Below are positions 28,183-37,368 of a stretch of 64,000 bases of DNA, piece after piece. The DNA is from Streptomyces xanthophaeus (lineage in GTDB: Bacteria; Actinomycetota; Actinomycetes; Streptomycetales; Streptomycetaceae), in assembly GCF_000725805.1 (NCBI RefSeq), contig NZ_JOFT01000014.1, positions 319,850 to 383,849 of the forward strand. The letters are read 5' to 3'. Both the position numbers and the translations under genes were made by a program. Under the pieces are notes generated by a model, which searched no databases, had not been told where the DNA came from, and worked only from the letters and a program-made list of their open reading frames with translations. Each line of letters begins with the position of its first letter. Positions within the stretch are counted from its first letter, which is position 1.

Positions 28183-29277
28183 CTAGACCGCGCGCGCGGC
28201 GCGGGCGTCCGCCATGCGCTGCTCGGCGATCCTGTCGGCCGCCGCGGCGGGCGGGATCCCGTCCGCCTTCGCGCGAGCGAATATGGCCAGGGTGGTGTCG
28301 AAGATCTTCGAGGCCTTGGCCTTGCAGCGGTCGAAGTCGAAGCCGTGGAGCTCGTCGGCGACCTGGATCACGCCGCCCGCGTTCACGACGTAGTCCGGGG
28401 CGTAGAGGATCCCGCGGTCGGCGAGGTCCTTCTCGATGCCCGGGTGGGCGAGCTGGTTGTTCGCCGCGCCGCAGACGACCTTGGCGGTGAGGGCCGCGAC
28501 CGTCTCGTCGTTCAGGGCGCCGCCGAGCGCGCAGGGGGCGTAGATGTCCAGCCCCTCCACGCGGATCAGCGCGTCCGTGTCGACGACCGCGGTGACCTTG
28601 CCCGGGTGCTTGTCGAGGATCCGCTGCACGGACTCGTGGCGCGGGTCGGTGATGACGACCTCGGCGCCGTCCTCCAGCAGGTGCTCGACCAGGTAGTGGC
28701 CGACCTTGCCGACGCCCGCCACGGCGACCTTGCGGCCGCGCAGGGTCGGGTCGCCCCAGATGTGCTGGGCGCTGGCGCGCATGCCCTGGAAGACGCCGAA
28801 GGCGGTGAGGACCGAGGAGTCGCCGGCGCCGCCGTTCTCGGGGGAGCGGCCGGTCGCCCAGCGGGTCTCGCGGGCCACGATGTCCATGTCCGCCACGTAG
28901 GTGCCGACGTCGCAGGCGGTCACGTAGCGGCCCCCGAGGGACTCCACGAACCGGCCGTAGGCCAGCAGGAGTTCCTCGCTCTTGAGGACGTCGGGGTCGC
29001 CGATGATCACGGCCTTGCCGCCGCCGAGGTCGAGACCGGCGAGCGCGTTCTTGTACGACATGCCGCGCGAGAGGTTCAGCGCGTCGAGGACGGCTTCCTC
29101 GTCCGAGGCGTACGCGTGGAAGCGGGTACCGCCGAGGGCGGGGCCCAGGGCGGTGGAGTGGATCGCGATGACGGCCTTCAGTCCGGTGGCGCGGTCCTGG
29201 CACAGCACGACTTGCTCGTGGCCGCCCTGTTCCGTGCGGAACAGGGTGTGCAGGACGCCGTCGGTCATTTCGGTCAC
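28183..29277 (-). CDS. vdh: Valine (branched-chain amino acid) dehydrogenase
   Basis: 364 residues, Glu/Leu/Phe/Val dehydrogenase family: oxidative deamination of valine, leucine or isoleucine with NAD. Catalytic Lys region [18 protein letters not shown], Rossmann glycine motif [15 protein letters not shown], then CALGGALND and [13 protein letters not shown] 29277 is chosen because GGGAG lies 8 nt upstream; ATG 29292 and ATG 29268 are alternatives. It supplies branched-chain acyl-CoA precursors for fatty acids and polyketides in streptomycetes, and it usually neighbours bldC. Confidence 0.94.
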   Translation of the reverse strand: MTEMTDGVLHTLFRTEQGGHEQVVLCQDRATGLKAVIAIHSTALGPALGGTRFHAYASDEEAVLDALNLSRGMSYKNALAGLDLGGGKAVIIGDPDVLKSEELLLAYGRFVESLGGRYVTACDVGTYVADMDIVARETRWATGRSPENGGAGDSSVLTAFGVFQGMRASAQHIWGDPTLRGRKVAVAGVGKVGHYLVEHLLEDGAEVVITDPRHESVQRILDKHPGKVTAVVDTDALIRVEGLDIYAPCALGGALNDETVAALTAKVVCGAANNQLAHPGIEKDLADRGILYAPDYVVNAGGVIQVADELHGFDFDRCKAKASKIFDTTLAIFARAKADGIPPAAAADRIAEQRMADARAARAV

Positions 29278-29529
29278 GGTGGTGACTCCCATGGGTGAGA
29301 TGCGGCGGAATGACGCCCGCCCTGCGGGTGGGGGAGGGCGTTGCTGGGAGCAGCGTAAGACCTGCGGGGCGCGTGCGGTTGACCTGTCCGGGGATCGGAA
29401 CCCTCCCGGAGTACGAGGGCCCCGTCCGGGCCCCGTCCGGGGCCCGCACGGGCGGGCCGGGGCGAAGGCGCGGGCGGGCAACAGGGCCCCGGAGGTGAAC
29501 CCGGCCCTTCGAAGGGGCAGTACGAGAGC

Positions 29530-30384
29530 GTGAGCGAATCCCCTGACCCGCTGCTGCCCGCCGCACGCTCGGCGCCGACCGTCCCCTACGCCTCCTACCT
29601 GCGCGTCTACGAGCCCCTGGCGGCCTTCCCGGAGCCGGAGCGCACGCACTGGGCCGACTACGCCCGGCGCGAGGTGACCCCGACGGCCCAGGACGAACTG
29701 CGCCGCTCGCTGGCGGACCTGGTCCGGGTGCCCGTGGTGGGGGTGCCGGCCCAGGAGAGCGCGGACGCCTTCACCGCCGAGGTGGGCGGGGTGCTGCTGG
29801 TCTGCCCGTGGCGCACCAGGCTGCGCGGCTGGCTCGCGCTCCAGGAGCTCGTGGAGTGGTTCCCCGCCCCGGTGCTGGACGCCGCCCTCCCACCGGTGGT
29901 GCGCCGGCAGGCGGCCGAGGACTACGAGCGCTGGCGCGAGCGGAACCCGGACGCGCGCCCCTGGATCCGTACGGGGGTGTGGCAGGTGCCGCTGCGCTGG
30001 TTCGTGCTGTTCGCGGACGAGGAGCGGGAGTACCTGCCGGGCGAACGCCTGCGCTACCGGACGCCGATGGTGCAGGCGAGGCGGCGCCTGGCCCGGGGCC
30101 TGCGGACGCTGCGGGAGGCGGAGGGCTACGGGATGCTCGCCGAGGGGCTGGTGGAGGTCGGCAGCTGGCTGGAGGAGTTCCACCCGCGTTCGATGGTCGA
30201 GCTCGACTACGGCGGGCTGCTCCACGCCCTCCCGGCGGACCGGCTGGCGGCCGACCGCTCGGCCAAGGACCTGGCGACGGGGCTCGCGGCCCTGCGGTCC
30301 GGGGACGCGGCGGGGGCGGCCGAGACGTACGAGGAGCTGGCGGAGCGCTGGCGGGCGGTCCGGGAGCGGCTCTTCGCGAACTAG
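29530..30384 (+). CDS. Conserved hypothetical protein upstream of bldC
   Basis: 284 residues, soluble and Arg/Glu/Leu-rich. No domain recognised. Notable stretches: [20 protein letters not shown], then [20 protein letters not shown], and a helical C-terminus that looks repeat-like ([20 protein letters not shown]). Start GTG 29530, divergent from vdh. I recall homologues at the same place in other streptomycetes, but no function. Confidence 0.75.
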   Translation: MSESPDPLLPAARSAPTVPYASYLRVYEPLAAFPEPERTHWADYARREVTPTAQDELRRSLADLVRVPVVGVPAQESADAFTAEVGGVLLVCPWRTRLRGWLALQELVEWFPAPVLDAALPPVVRRQAAEDYERWRERNPDARPWIRTGVWQVPLRWFVLFADEEREYLPGERLRYRTPMVQARRRLARGLRTLREAEGYGMLAEGLVEVGSWLEEFHPRSMVELDYGGLLHALPADRLAADRSAKDLATGLAALRSGDAAGAAETYEELAERWRAVRERLFAN

Positions 30385-30981
30385 GGACGGCTTGCACCCG
30401 ATCCGGGTGATCTCGCCGGAGTAGCGAAGCTCACCCGGATAAGGTCCCGGCTACCCGGAACGTACCGTTGCGTATCGGTCGATCGGCCACAACTGGCTGA
30501 TCAGCGCCTTGATCACTACATTTGGGCCCTAGTACCAGGACCTACGTCCCGATACGGGCCATTGGCCCAAGCGTGACGGACCGCACTAACTACACCCTTG
30601 CGCCCTTCCCCTACCCTCGTGCCAAAATAGGACAAGGAGTCCGGGGAGGGTTCCTTCCGTCCAACTAAGGGCGGAATGCTCGGCATTGCGCTCTACGGGG
30701 GGTCTGACGACTCCTGATCGCTCTGTGACTGATCGTCACAGTGGGGTGACTGTCCGTTATGGGGCGGTCCATCGGCTTCCGCCGCTGATGAACACCTCGG
30801 AGGGCAATTCCGTCGGTTTGGCCCTTGGGGCTGGACGGATGGTGTAGTTGTAGTGCCGAGGACAAGCCGTTCGTCCTATAACCGACTCGGCCCGCGTATG
30901 TCCATTTCGGGCACCGCGGGCCAAGGTGCAGAATTTAGAGGAAAGAACCGAGATGGTTCGGTTCTCCCGAGGAGGCCGCTC
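30385..30981. promoter_or_regulatory. Long bldC upstream region
   Basis: About 600 nt with no convincing gene. The base composition is less GC-rich, with CCAAAATAGGAC (about 30622) and GTCCTATAACCGACTC (about 30873), which could be promoter -10 elements. It also contains the dyad TGTGAC-TGATC-GTCACA (30724-30740). A minus-strand frame at 30665-30865 lacks coding character. BldC represses early development, so heavy regulation would fit. AGGAGG just before ATG 30982 is the bldC ribosome site. Confidence 0.55.
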
Positions 30982-31188
30982 ATGACCGCTCGCACCCCTG
31001 ATGCCGAGCCGCTGCTGACCCCGGCTGAGGTTGCCACGATGTTCCGCGTGGACCCGAAGACGGTCACCCGCTGGGCCAAGGCTGGCAAGCTCACGTCCAT
31101 CCGCACCCTGGGTGGACACCGCCGTTACCGCGAGGCTGAGGTTCGCGCACTGCTCGCGGGAATTCCGCAGCAGCGCAGCGAGGCCTGA
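30982..31188 (+). CDS. bldC: Developmental regulator BldC
   Basis: 68 residues, a stand-alone MerR-like winged helix: LLTPAEVATMFRVDPKTVTR with WAKAGKLTSIRTLGGHRRYR. It has no effector domain. BldC binds DNA as head-to-tail oligomers on direct repeats and holds back sporulation during vegetative growth. Start ATG 30982 has AGGAGG 8 nt upstream. It ends before a classic terminator with a T-run. Confidence 0.97.
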   Translation: MTARTPDAEPLLTPAEVATMFRVDPKTVTRWAKAGKLTSIRTLGGHRRYREAEVRALLAGIPQQRSEA

Positions 31189-31296
31189 GGCCTCGTAACA
31201 CCCCGCTTTAAAGGGTTTATGTCGGGTCCCCCAATCCGATGAAACCTACATAGCTTCAAACGACCGAGTCTGCCCCAACAGGCTCTTCAGTCGTTC

Positions 31297-31337
31297 GATC
31301 GCGCTGGACTCCGCCGGGTCCAGCGCGATCTTTTTTA
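31297..31337 (+). terminator. Rho-independent terminator of bldC
   Basis: GATCGCGCTGGAC / GTCCAGCGCGATC with an 8-nt loop, followed by TTTTTT; the only textbook T-tract terminator in the window. Confidence 0.93.
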
Positions 31338-31785
31338 TGCCCAGGTCAGAGCGGTGGGGCTGGTTCCGGGTCCCCTGTCATGAGGGGGTACAATTGCACA
31401 TATTAAATCGAGCGTGCGTATGAGTGCGATAAAAGTATGAGTCTCAAAAACTCATGCGGTGACTCCCGTCACAGATGATCACTCTTGTATGCAGGGCAAT
31501 GCACCCCGTAATGGGGACCTTCGGCCCGCACCGCATCATGCGAACGGGGGATCCTCCGGTCCGGGGGCCGGGGTCGCCCAGGACGGCGACCCGATGCCCC
31601 TCCAGGGGCTCCAGACGGGCCCTCAGGGCGCGCGGGGAGGGATGCCGGAGCCTCGCGCGGGAGGGGGCGGCGGGGGCGGGGAGGAGCCCGGAAGGGCGAA
31701 CGCGCGGCGCCCGGGGGGCCAACGGGCCCTGAACGGGGGCGGCGGGGGACGGCGGGCGACCGGGTTGCTCCCGTCCCCGGGAAAC
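31338..31785. other. Intergenic region with an AT-rich island
   Basis: About 450 nt between bldC and the tRNA-Asp terminator. 31390-31460 is strikingly AT-rich (CAATTGCACATATTAAAT, GATAAAAGTATGAGT) and includes the stem ATGAGT-CTCAAAA-ACTCAT (31437-31455). The rest is very GC-rich with open frames on both strands that lack codon bias. No gene supported. Confidence 0.5.
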
Positions 31786-31823
31786 GCATCAGGGCCCGCA
31801 TCCCTGGGGATGCGGGCCCTGAT
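31786..31823 (-). terminator. Terminator downstream of tRNA-Asp copy 1
   Basis: CATCAGGGCCCGCATCCC / GGGATGCGGGCCCTGATG, perfect 18-bp stem with a TG loop. Confidence 0.85.
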
Positions 31824-31830
31824 GTTGCTG

Positions 31831-31904
31831 CGAACCTGACGGGACTTGAACCCGCGACCTCCACCTTGACAGGGTGGCGAGCTAACCAACTGCTCCACAG
31901 GTCC
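31831..31904 (-). tRNA. tRNA-Asp (anticodon GTC), copy 1
   Basis: Acceptor GGACCTG/CAGGTTC, D-loop with GTTGGTTAG, anticodon loop CTGTCAA on CCACC/GGTGG, T-loop GTTCAAGTC. Identical to the copy at 38357-38430. CCA not encoded. Confidence 0.96.
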
Positions 31905-31974
31905 TCGATTTGCGGCCGACTGCTTGGCTGCGAATCACACTGTACAGCAGCTCAGGGGGTGCGGTCGAACCCGA

Positions 31975-34900
31975 TCACGGGGCCGCCGCATCCACCGCCT
32001 TCACGATCCGCTTGTCCGAGATCGGGTACGCCGTGCCGAGCGCGTGGGCGAAGTAGCTGACCCGGAGTTCCTCGATCATCCAGCGGATGTCGGTCACCGT
32101 GGACGGGACCGGCCGGCCCTTGGGGAGCTGCTCCAGCAGCCAGGCGTACTCGTCCTGCATCTCGTGGACCTTCTCCATGCGCGTGGTGTCGCGCTGGACG
32201 CCCGTGGGCATCTGCTGGAGCCGCCGGTCGGCCGCCACCAGGTAGCGCATCAGGTCCGCCAGCCTGCGTACGCCGGTCAGGGTGACGAACCCGGCCGGTA
32301 CGAGCGCCGCGAGCTGCGTCTTCACGTCCTGGAGGTTCGCGACCAGGGCGAGGCTGCTGGTGGCCTTCAGCCGCCGTTCGCAGGACTGCCAGGCGGCCAG
32401 CACCTGCTGCACCTGCTGCACCGTGCGCACGGTGGCGTCCACCAGGTCGGCCCGTACGGCCTCGTAGAGCTTGCGGAAGCCCGCCTCGTCCCACGCCGGC
32501 CCGCCGTGGTCGGCGATCAGCTTGTCGGCCGCCGCCGTGGCGCAGTCGTCGAACAGCGCCTGGATGGAGCCGTGCGGGTTCCTGGACAGGGCCAGCTTCT
32601 GCTGGTTGCTCAGGTGGTCCGAGGCGAACTTCGCCGGGTTCACCGGGATGTTCAGCAGGATCAGCTTCCGGGTGCCCAGCCACATCGCCTGCTGCTGCTC
32701 GGCCTCGGTGTCGAAGAGCCGTACGGACACGGTCGTGCCCTGGTCCACGAGCGCCGGGTACGCCTTCACCGGCTGGCCGGCCCGCCGGGTCTCGAAGACC
32801 TTGTCCAGCGTGCCGATCGTCCAGTCGGTCAGCCCGGTCCGCTCCACCGACTCCCCGCCCGCCCGCTCGGCGGTGGCCGCCGCGGCCTTCGACAGGGCCT
32901 GGCGGGCCTTGGGCTTCAGCTGCAGGCGCAGGGCCTCCAGGTCCTTGGCCTCGGCGAGGTTCTTGCGCCGCTCGTCGACGATCCGGAAGGTGATCTTCAG
33001 ATGGTCCGGGATGCGGGTCAGGTCGAAGTCCTCGGCCGACACCGGCACTCCGACCATCCGCTGGAGCTCGCGCGCCAGGGTGACGTGCAGGGGCTCCTGG
33101 AGCGGGTGCGACGTGGCCAGGAAGCGGGAGGCGAAGTTCGGCGCGGGCACGTAGTGCCGGCGGATCGGCTTGGGCAGCGAGCGGATCAGCTCGGTGACCA
33201 CCTCTTCGCGCAGCCCGGGGATCTGCCAGTCGAAGCCCTCGTCGGTGACCTGGTTGAGCACCTGGAGCGGGATGTGGACGGTCACGCCGTCCGCGTCCGC
33301 ACCCGGCTCGAACTGGTAGGTCACCCGGAACTTCAGCGGGCCCTGCTGCCAGGAGTCCGGGTAGTCGGCCTTGGTGACCCCGGCCGCCTTCTCGGTGAGC
33401 AGCATCTCCCGCTCGAAGTCGAGGAGCTCGGGCTCCTCGCGCTTCTTGTGCTTCCACCAGGAGTCGAAGTGCGCCCCGGAGACCACGTGCTCGGGGATCT
33501 TCTCGTCGTAGAAGTCGAACAGGGTCTCGTCGTCCACCACGATGTCGCGGCGCCGGGCCCGGTTCTCCAGCTCCTCCACCTCGGTGAGGAGCTTGCGGTT
33601 GTCGGCGTAGAACTTGTGGTGGGTCCGCCAGTCGCCCTCGACCAGCGCGTTGCGGATGAACAGCTCGCGCGAGACCTCGGGGTCGATCCGGCCGTAGTTG
33701 ATCTTCCGCTGGGCGACGATCGGTACGCCGTACAGCGTGACCTTCTCGTACGCCATCACGGCGGCCTGGTCCTTCTCCCAGTGCGGCTCGCTGTAGGTGC
33801 GCTTGATCAGGTGCTGCGCGAGCGGCTCCACCCACTCCGGCTCCACCTTGGCGTTGACCCGGGCCCACAGCCGCGAGGTCTCCACCAGCTCCGCCGACAT
33901 CAGGAACTTCGGCTGCTTCTTGAACAGCGCCGAGCCCGGGAAGACCGCGAACTTCGCCGACCGGGCACCCAGGTACTCGTTCTTGTCCGTGTCCTTCAGG
34001 CCGATGTGCGAGAGCAGCCCGGCCAGCAGCGAGACGTGCACGCTGTGCTCGGGGGCGTCGGTCTCGTTGACGTGGATGCCCATGGTCTTGGCGACCGTGC
34101 GCAGCTGCGAGTAGATGTCCTGCCACTCGCGGATCCGCAGGAAGTTCAGGTACTCCTGCTTGCACATCCGGCGGAAGGCGGAGGAGCCCCGCTCCTTCTG
34201 CTGCTCGCGGACGTAGCGCCACATGTTCAGGAAGGCCAGGAAGTCGCTGGTCTCGTCCTTGAAGCGGGCGTGGTTCTGGTCGGCCTGGGTCTGCTTGTCC
34301 GAGGGCCGCTCGCGCGGGTCCTGGATGGACAGGGCCGCTGCGATGACCATGACCTCGCGGACGCAGTTGTTCTTGTCGGCCTCCACGACCATGCGGGCCA
34401 GGCGCGGGTCCACGGGCAGCTGGGAGAGCTTGCGGCCCATCGGGGTGAGCCGCTTGCTGTGGTCCTTCTCCGCCGGGTCCAGGGCGCCGAGCTCCTGGAG
34501 CAGCTGCACGCCGTCGCGGATGTTGCGGTGGTCCGGCGGGTCGATGAAGGGGAACTTCTCGATCTCGCCGAGGCCGGCCGCGGTCATCTGGAGGATGACG
34601 GAGGCCAGGTTCGTGCGCAGGATCTCCGCGTCGGTGAACTCGGGCCGGGTGGTGAAGTCGGCCTCGGAGTAGAGCCGGATGCAGATGCCGTCGCTGGTGC
34701 GCCCGCAGCGGCCCTTGCGCTGGTTGGCGCTGGCCTGGGAGATCCGTTCGATGGGCAGCCGCTGCACCTTGGTGCGGTGGCTGTAGCGGGAGATCCGGGC
34801 GGTGCCCGGGTCGATCACGTACTTGATGCCCGGGACGGTGAGGGAGGTCTCGGCGACGTTGGTCGCGAGGACGATCCGACGGCCGGTGTGCTGCTGGAAC

Positions 34901-35913
34901 ACCCGGTGCTGCTCGGCGTGCGAGAGCCGCGCGTACAGGGGGAGCACCTCGGTGAAGCGGAGGTTGCGCTTGTTCAGGGCGTCCGCCGTGTCGCGGATCT
35001 CGCGCTCGCCGGAGAGGAAGACCAGGATGTCGCCCGGCCCCTCGGACTGGAGTTCGTCCACGGCCTCGCAGATCGCGGTGATCTGGTCCCGGTCGGAGTC
35101 CGCCGCGTCCGTGCCGTCGCCGTCCTCCTCCAGCAGCGGCCGGTAGCGGACCTCCACCGGGTACGTACGTCCGCTGACCTCGACGATCGGCGCGTCGCCG
35201 AAGTGCCGGGAGAACCGCTGCGGGTCGATCGTCGCCGAGGTGATGACGACCTTCAGGTCGGGACGCTTGGGCAGCAGCGTGGCCAGGTAGCCGAGCAGGA
35301 AGTCGATGTTCAGGGACCGCTCGTGGGCCTCGTCGATGATGATCGTGTCGTAGGCGCGCAGCTCGCGGTCCGTCTGGATCTCGGCGAGCAGGATGCCGTC
35401 GGTCATCAGCTTCACGAAGGTCGCGTCCTGGTCCACCTGGTCGGTGAACCGGACCTTCCAGCCGACGGTCTGGCCGATCTCGGACTTCAGCTCCTCGGCG
35501 ATCCGCTCCGCGACCGTGCGGGCGGCGATCCGGCGGGGCTGGGTGTGCCCGATCATGCCCCGGACGCCCCGGCCCAGCTCCATGCAGATCTTGGGGATCT
35601 GCGTGGTCTTGCCGGAACCCGTCTCGCCCGCGACGATCACGACCTGGTGGTCGCGTATCGCCTCGGCGATCTCGTCCTTCTTCTGGCTGACGGGCAGGTT
35701 CTCGGGATACGTGACCTCCGGCATCCGCGAGGCACGGCCGGCCAGTCGCGCGGCGGCCTTCTCGGCCTCCGCGGCGATCTCGTCGAGCACGGCCTGCTTG
35801 GCCTCGGGCTTGCGGATGCGGCGGGCGCCCTCGAGGCGGCGGCCGAGGCGGTGCGCGTCACGGAGGGAGAGCTCACCGAGAAGCGTCTGCAGGGCAGCGA
35901 AGGAATTAGACAT
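31975..35913 (-). CDS. hrpA: ATP-dependent RNA helicase HrpA (DEAH box)
   Basis: 1312 residues, full length for HrpA. Walker A GETGSGKTTQIPKICMELGR near residue 95, DEAH box TIIIDEAHERSLNIDFLLG, SAT motif VVITSATID, motif VI QRKGRCGRTSDG. Helicase-associated and OB-fold regions follow, then the long bacterial HrpA C-terminal extension (DUF3418). DEAH helicases of this type act on ribosomes or structured mRNA. Start ATG 35913. It lies between tRNA-Asp and a divergent thiol-redox operon. Confidence 0.96.
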   Translation of the reverse strand: MSNSFAALQTLLGELSLRDAHRLGRRLEGARRIRKPEAKQAVLDEIAAEAEKAAARLAGRASRMPEVTYPENLPVSQKKDEIAEAIRDHQVVIVAGETGSGKTTQIPKICMELGRGVRGMIGHTQPRRIAARTVAERIAEELKSEIGQTVGWKVRFTDQVDQDATFVKLMTDGILLAEIQTDRELRAYDTIIIDEAHERSLNIDFLLGYLATLLPKRPDLKVVITSATIDPQRFSRHFGDAPIVEVSGRTYPVEVRYRPLLEEDGDGTDAADSDRDQITAICEAVDELQSEGPGDILVFLSGEREIRDTADALNKRNLRFTEVLPLYARLSHAEQHRVFQQHTGRRIVLATNVAETSLTVPGIKYVIDPGTARISRYSHRTKVQRLPIERISQASANQRKGRCGRTSDGICIRLYSEADFTTRPEFTDAEILRTNLASVILQMTAAGLGEIEKFPFIDPPDHRNIRDGVQLLQELGALDPAEKDHSKRLTPMGRKLSQLPVDPRLARMVVEADKNNCVREVMVIAAALSIQDPRERPSDKQTQADQNHARFKDETSDFLAFLNMWRYVREQQKERGSSAFRRMCKQEYLNFLRIREWQDIYSQLRTVAKTMGIHVNETDAPEHSVHVSLLAGLLSHIGLKDTDKNEYLGARSAKFAVFPGSALFKKQPKFLMSAELVETSRLWARVNAKVEPEWVEPLAQHLIKRTYSEPHWEKDQAAVMAYEKVTLYGVPIVAQRKINYGRIDPEVSRELFIRNALVEGDWRTHHKFYADNRKLLTEVEELENRARRRDIVVDDETLFDFYDEKIPEHVVSGAHFDSWWKHKKREEPELLDFEREMLLTEKAAGVTKADYPDSWQQGPLKFRVTYQFEPGADADGVTVHIPLQVLNQVTDEGFDWQIPGLREEVVTELIRSLPKPIRRHYVPAPNFASRFLATSHPLQEPLHVTLARELQRMVGVPVSAEDFDLTRIPDHLKITFRIVDERRKNLAEAKDLEALRLQLKPKARQALSKAAAATAERAGGESVERTGLTDWTIGTLDKVFETRRAGQPVKAYPALVDQGTTVSVRLFDTEAEQQQAMWLGTRKLILLNIPVNPAKFASDHLSNQQKLALSRNPHGSIQALFDDCATAAADKLIADHGGPAWDEAGFRKLYEAVRADLVDATVRTVQQVQQVLAAWQSCERRLKATSSLALVANLQDVKTQLAALVPAGFVTLTGVRRLADLMRYLVAADRRLQQMPTGVQRDTTRMEKVHEMQDEYAWLLEQLPKGRPVPSTVTDIRWMIEELRVSYFAHALGTAYPISDKRIVKAVDAAAP

Positions 35914-36024
35914 ACCTGATCGAGGATCTCACCTGGGCCCTCCGGGTGGCGAACGCATTAGTGGGGTGGACCCGTACCATTTCGGGACGAGTCCCCCGAC
36001 CGCTTTCCGTGAGAGGCCCCACGT

Positions 36025-36498
36025 ATGCCCAGCAGCACGTGCCGTAGCGGTCTGCGGTGGCTGCGGGCGGCGGTTCCGGCCGTGCTGGCACTGCTCGCGG
36101 TGCTGCTGGCCGCACCGGTCCAGGCGGCGGCTCCGGGGAAGGGCCCGGTGGCGCCTGCGGCCCCGGCCGCCGCGCTGACCCTCGTGACTCCGGCTGCGCT
36201 GACCTCGGTGACTCCGGCCGCGGTGACCCCGGCCGCCCCGGCCGGCGCCCCGGCCGTCGCGTCCGCCCCGTCCGCGTTCTCCGACGGCAGTGGTCCCTCC
36301 TGCGCCCCCGCCGCCCCGGACCGCGACGGGCCTCCCGCGGTCCCGCCGCGCACCGGGGGCGAGCACGCGCAGCTCCCGCCCGCCCGGCCGGCGCCGGAGG
36401 GGGTCCGCCCGCAGGGGACCGCGCCCGTACGGGTCCTCGTGCGCGGGCCCGACCGGCCCGCGCCCGGCCCGGTGGAGCTCTCCGTGCTGCGGGTCTAG
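36025..36498 (+). CDS. Exported Ala/Pro-rich protein of the thiol-redox operon
   Basis: 157 residues with a signal peptide (about 1-35, ending PVQAAAPGK). The mature part is Ala/Pro/Thr-rich and of low complexity, with one cysteine in SDGSGPSCAPAAPDRDGPPA. It ends in VRVLVRGPDRPAPGPVELSV. No domain recognised. It is followed by a DsbA-like and a CcdA-like gene on the same strand, so it may be a substrate or partner of that system. Start ATG 36025. Confidence 0.65.
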   Translation: MPSSTCRSGLRWLRAAVPAVLALLAVLLAAPVQAAAPGKGPVAPAAPAAALTLVTPAALTSVTPAAVTPAAPAGAPAVASAPSAFSDGSGPSCAPAAPDRDGPPAVPPRTGGEHAQLPPARPAPEGVRPQGTAPVRVLVRGPDRPAPGPVELSVLRV

Positions 36499-36609
36499 GA
36501 GAACCGGTTCACCCACCGGCCGGACCCGCCCTTCCCGCATCCCCCGGACCCACCGGACCCACCGGACCCGGACCCGCGGCCCCACGGAACCTCTGGAGAA
36601 CGCACCCGA

Positions 36610-37368
36610 ATGTCGCCCTCCCCTTCTTCTTCCCCGTCCCCTTCCTCCCCCCGCCGGACCTTCCTGATCTGCGCCGGGGTGGCCGTCGCGGCCGTCACCC
36701 TCGGCCTCGTCTCCTGGCAGGCCACCGCCCCCGCCGACAAGGACGCCGGCGGCTTCGTCGGCTCCGGCTCCGGCCCCGCCTCCTCGGCCGCCCCGCGCAC
36801 CGACCCCGCTGCCGAACTCAAGGCGCTGGCCCGCCGCGAGCCCGGCGACAAGCTCGCCCTCGGCCGCGCCGACGCCCCCGTCGTCCTGATCGAGTACTCC
36901 GACTTCAAGTGCGGCTACTGCGGCAAGTTCGCCCGGGACACCGAACCCGAACTGGTGAAGAAGTACGTCGACGAGGGCACCCTGCGCATCGAGTGGCGCA
37001 ACTTCCCGATCTTCGGCGCCGAGTCCGAGGCCGCCGCCAAGGCCGCCTGGGCGGCGGGCCGCCAGGACCGCTTCGCGCAGTTCCACGCGGCCGCATACGC
37101 CGACGGGGCCAAGGAGAAGGGCTTCGGCGAAGCGCGCCTGGCCGAGCTGGCCCAGCAGGCCGGCGTGCCCGACCTGGAGCGCTTCAAGGCCGACATGGCC
37201 GGGGAAGAGGCCGCGGCGGCCCTGCAGAAGGACCAGGAGGAGGGGTACCGGATCGGCGTCACTTCCACCCCCTCCTTCCTGATCAACGGCAAGCCCATCG
37301 CGGGCGCCCAGCCCCTCAGCGCCTTCACGGCCGCCATCGCCCAGGCCAAGGCCGCGGCGCAGCGGTGA
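36610..37368 (+). CDS. DsbA-family thiol oxidoreductase, membrane-anchored
   Basis: 252 residues. Ser/Pro-rich start, then one membrane helix (FLICAGVAVAAVTLGLVSW) and a thioredoxin-fold DsbA domain. Active site CGYC in YSDFKCGYCGKFARDTEPEL, cis-proline loop GVTSTPSFLINGKPI. It should form or reshuffle disulfides outside the membrane. Start ATG 36610. Its stop overlaps the next gene by 4 nt (GTGA), so it is coupled to the CcdA-like protein that can pass electrons across the membrane. Confidence 0.9.
   Translation: MSPSPSSSPSPSSPRRTFLICAGVAVAAVTLGLVSWQATAPADKDAGGFVGSGSGPASSAAPRTDPAAELKALARREPGDKLALGRADAPVVLIEYSDFKCGYCGKFARDTEPELVKKYVDEGTLRIEWRNFPIFGAESEAAAKAAWAAGRQDRFAQFHAAAYADGAKEKGFGEARLAELAQQAGVPDLERFKADMAGEEAAAALQKDQEEGYRIGVTSTPSFLINGKPIAGAQPLSAFTAAIAQAKAAAQR

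Noticed and set aside
30724..30740. CRP-type site TGTGA-N7-TCACA
   Set aside because: The spacing is one base longer than the usual six, so Crp binding is doubtful; kept only as a generic dyad.
30665..30865. Minus-strand frame in the bldC upstream region
   Set aside because: No ribosome site, no GC3 bias, and residues resembling no family; more likely regulatory DNA.
31459..31839. Open frames on both strands in the G-rich part after bldC
   Set aside because: Composed of Gly/Arg/Pro runs, overlapping the tRNA-Asp terminator, with no ribosome site or family resemblance.
31924..35919. 1331-codon plus-strand frame opposite hrpA
   Set aside because: It lies wholly antisense to hrpA and reads as low-complexity Val/Gly/Arg/His sequence; an artefact of GC bias.
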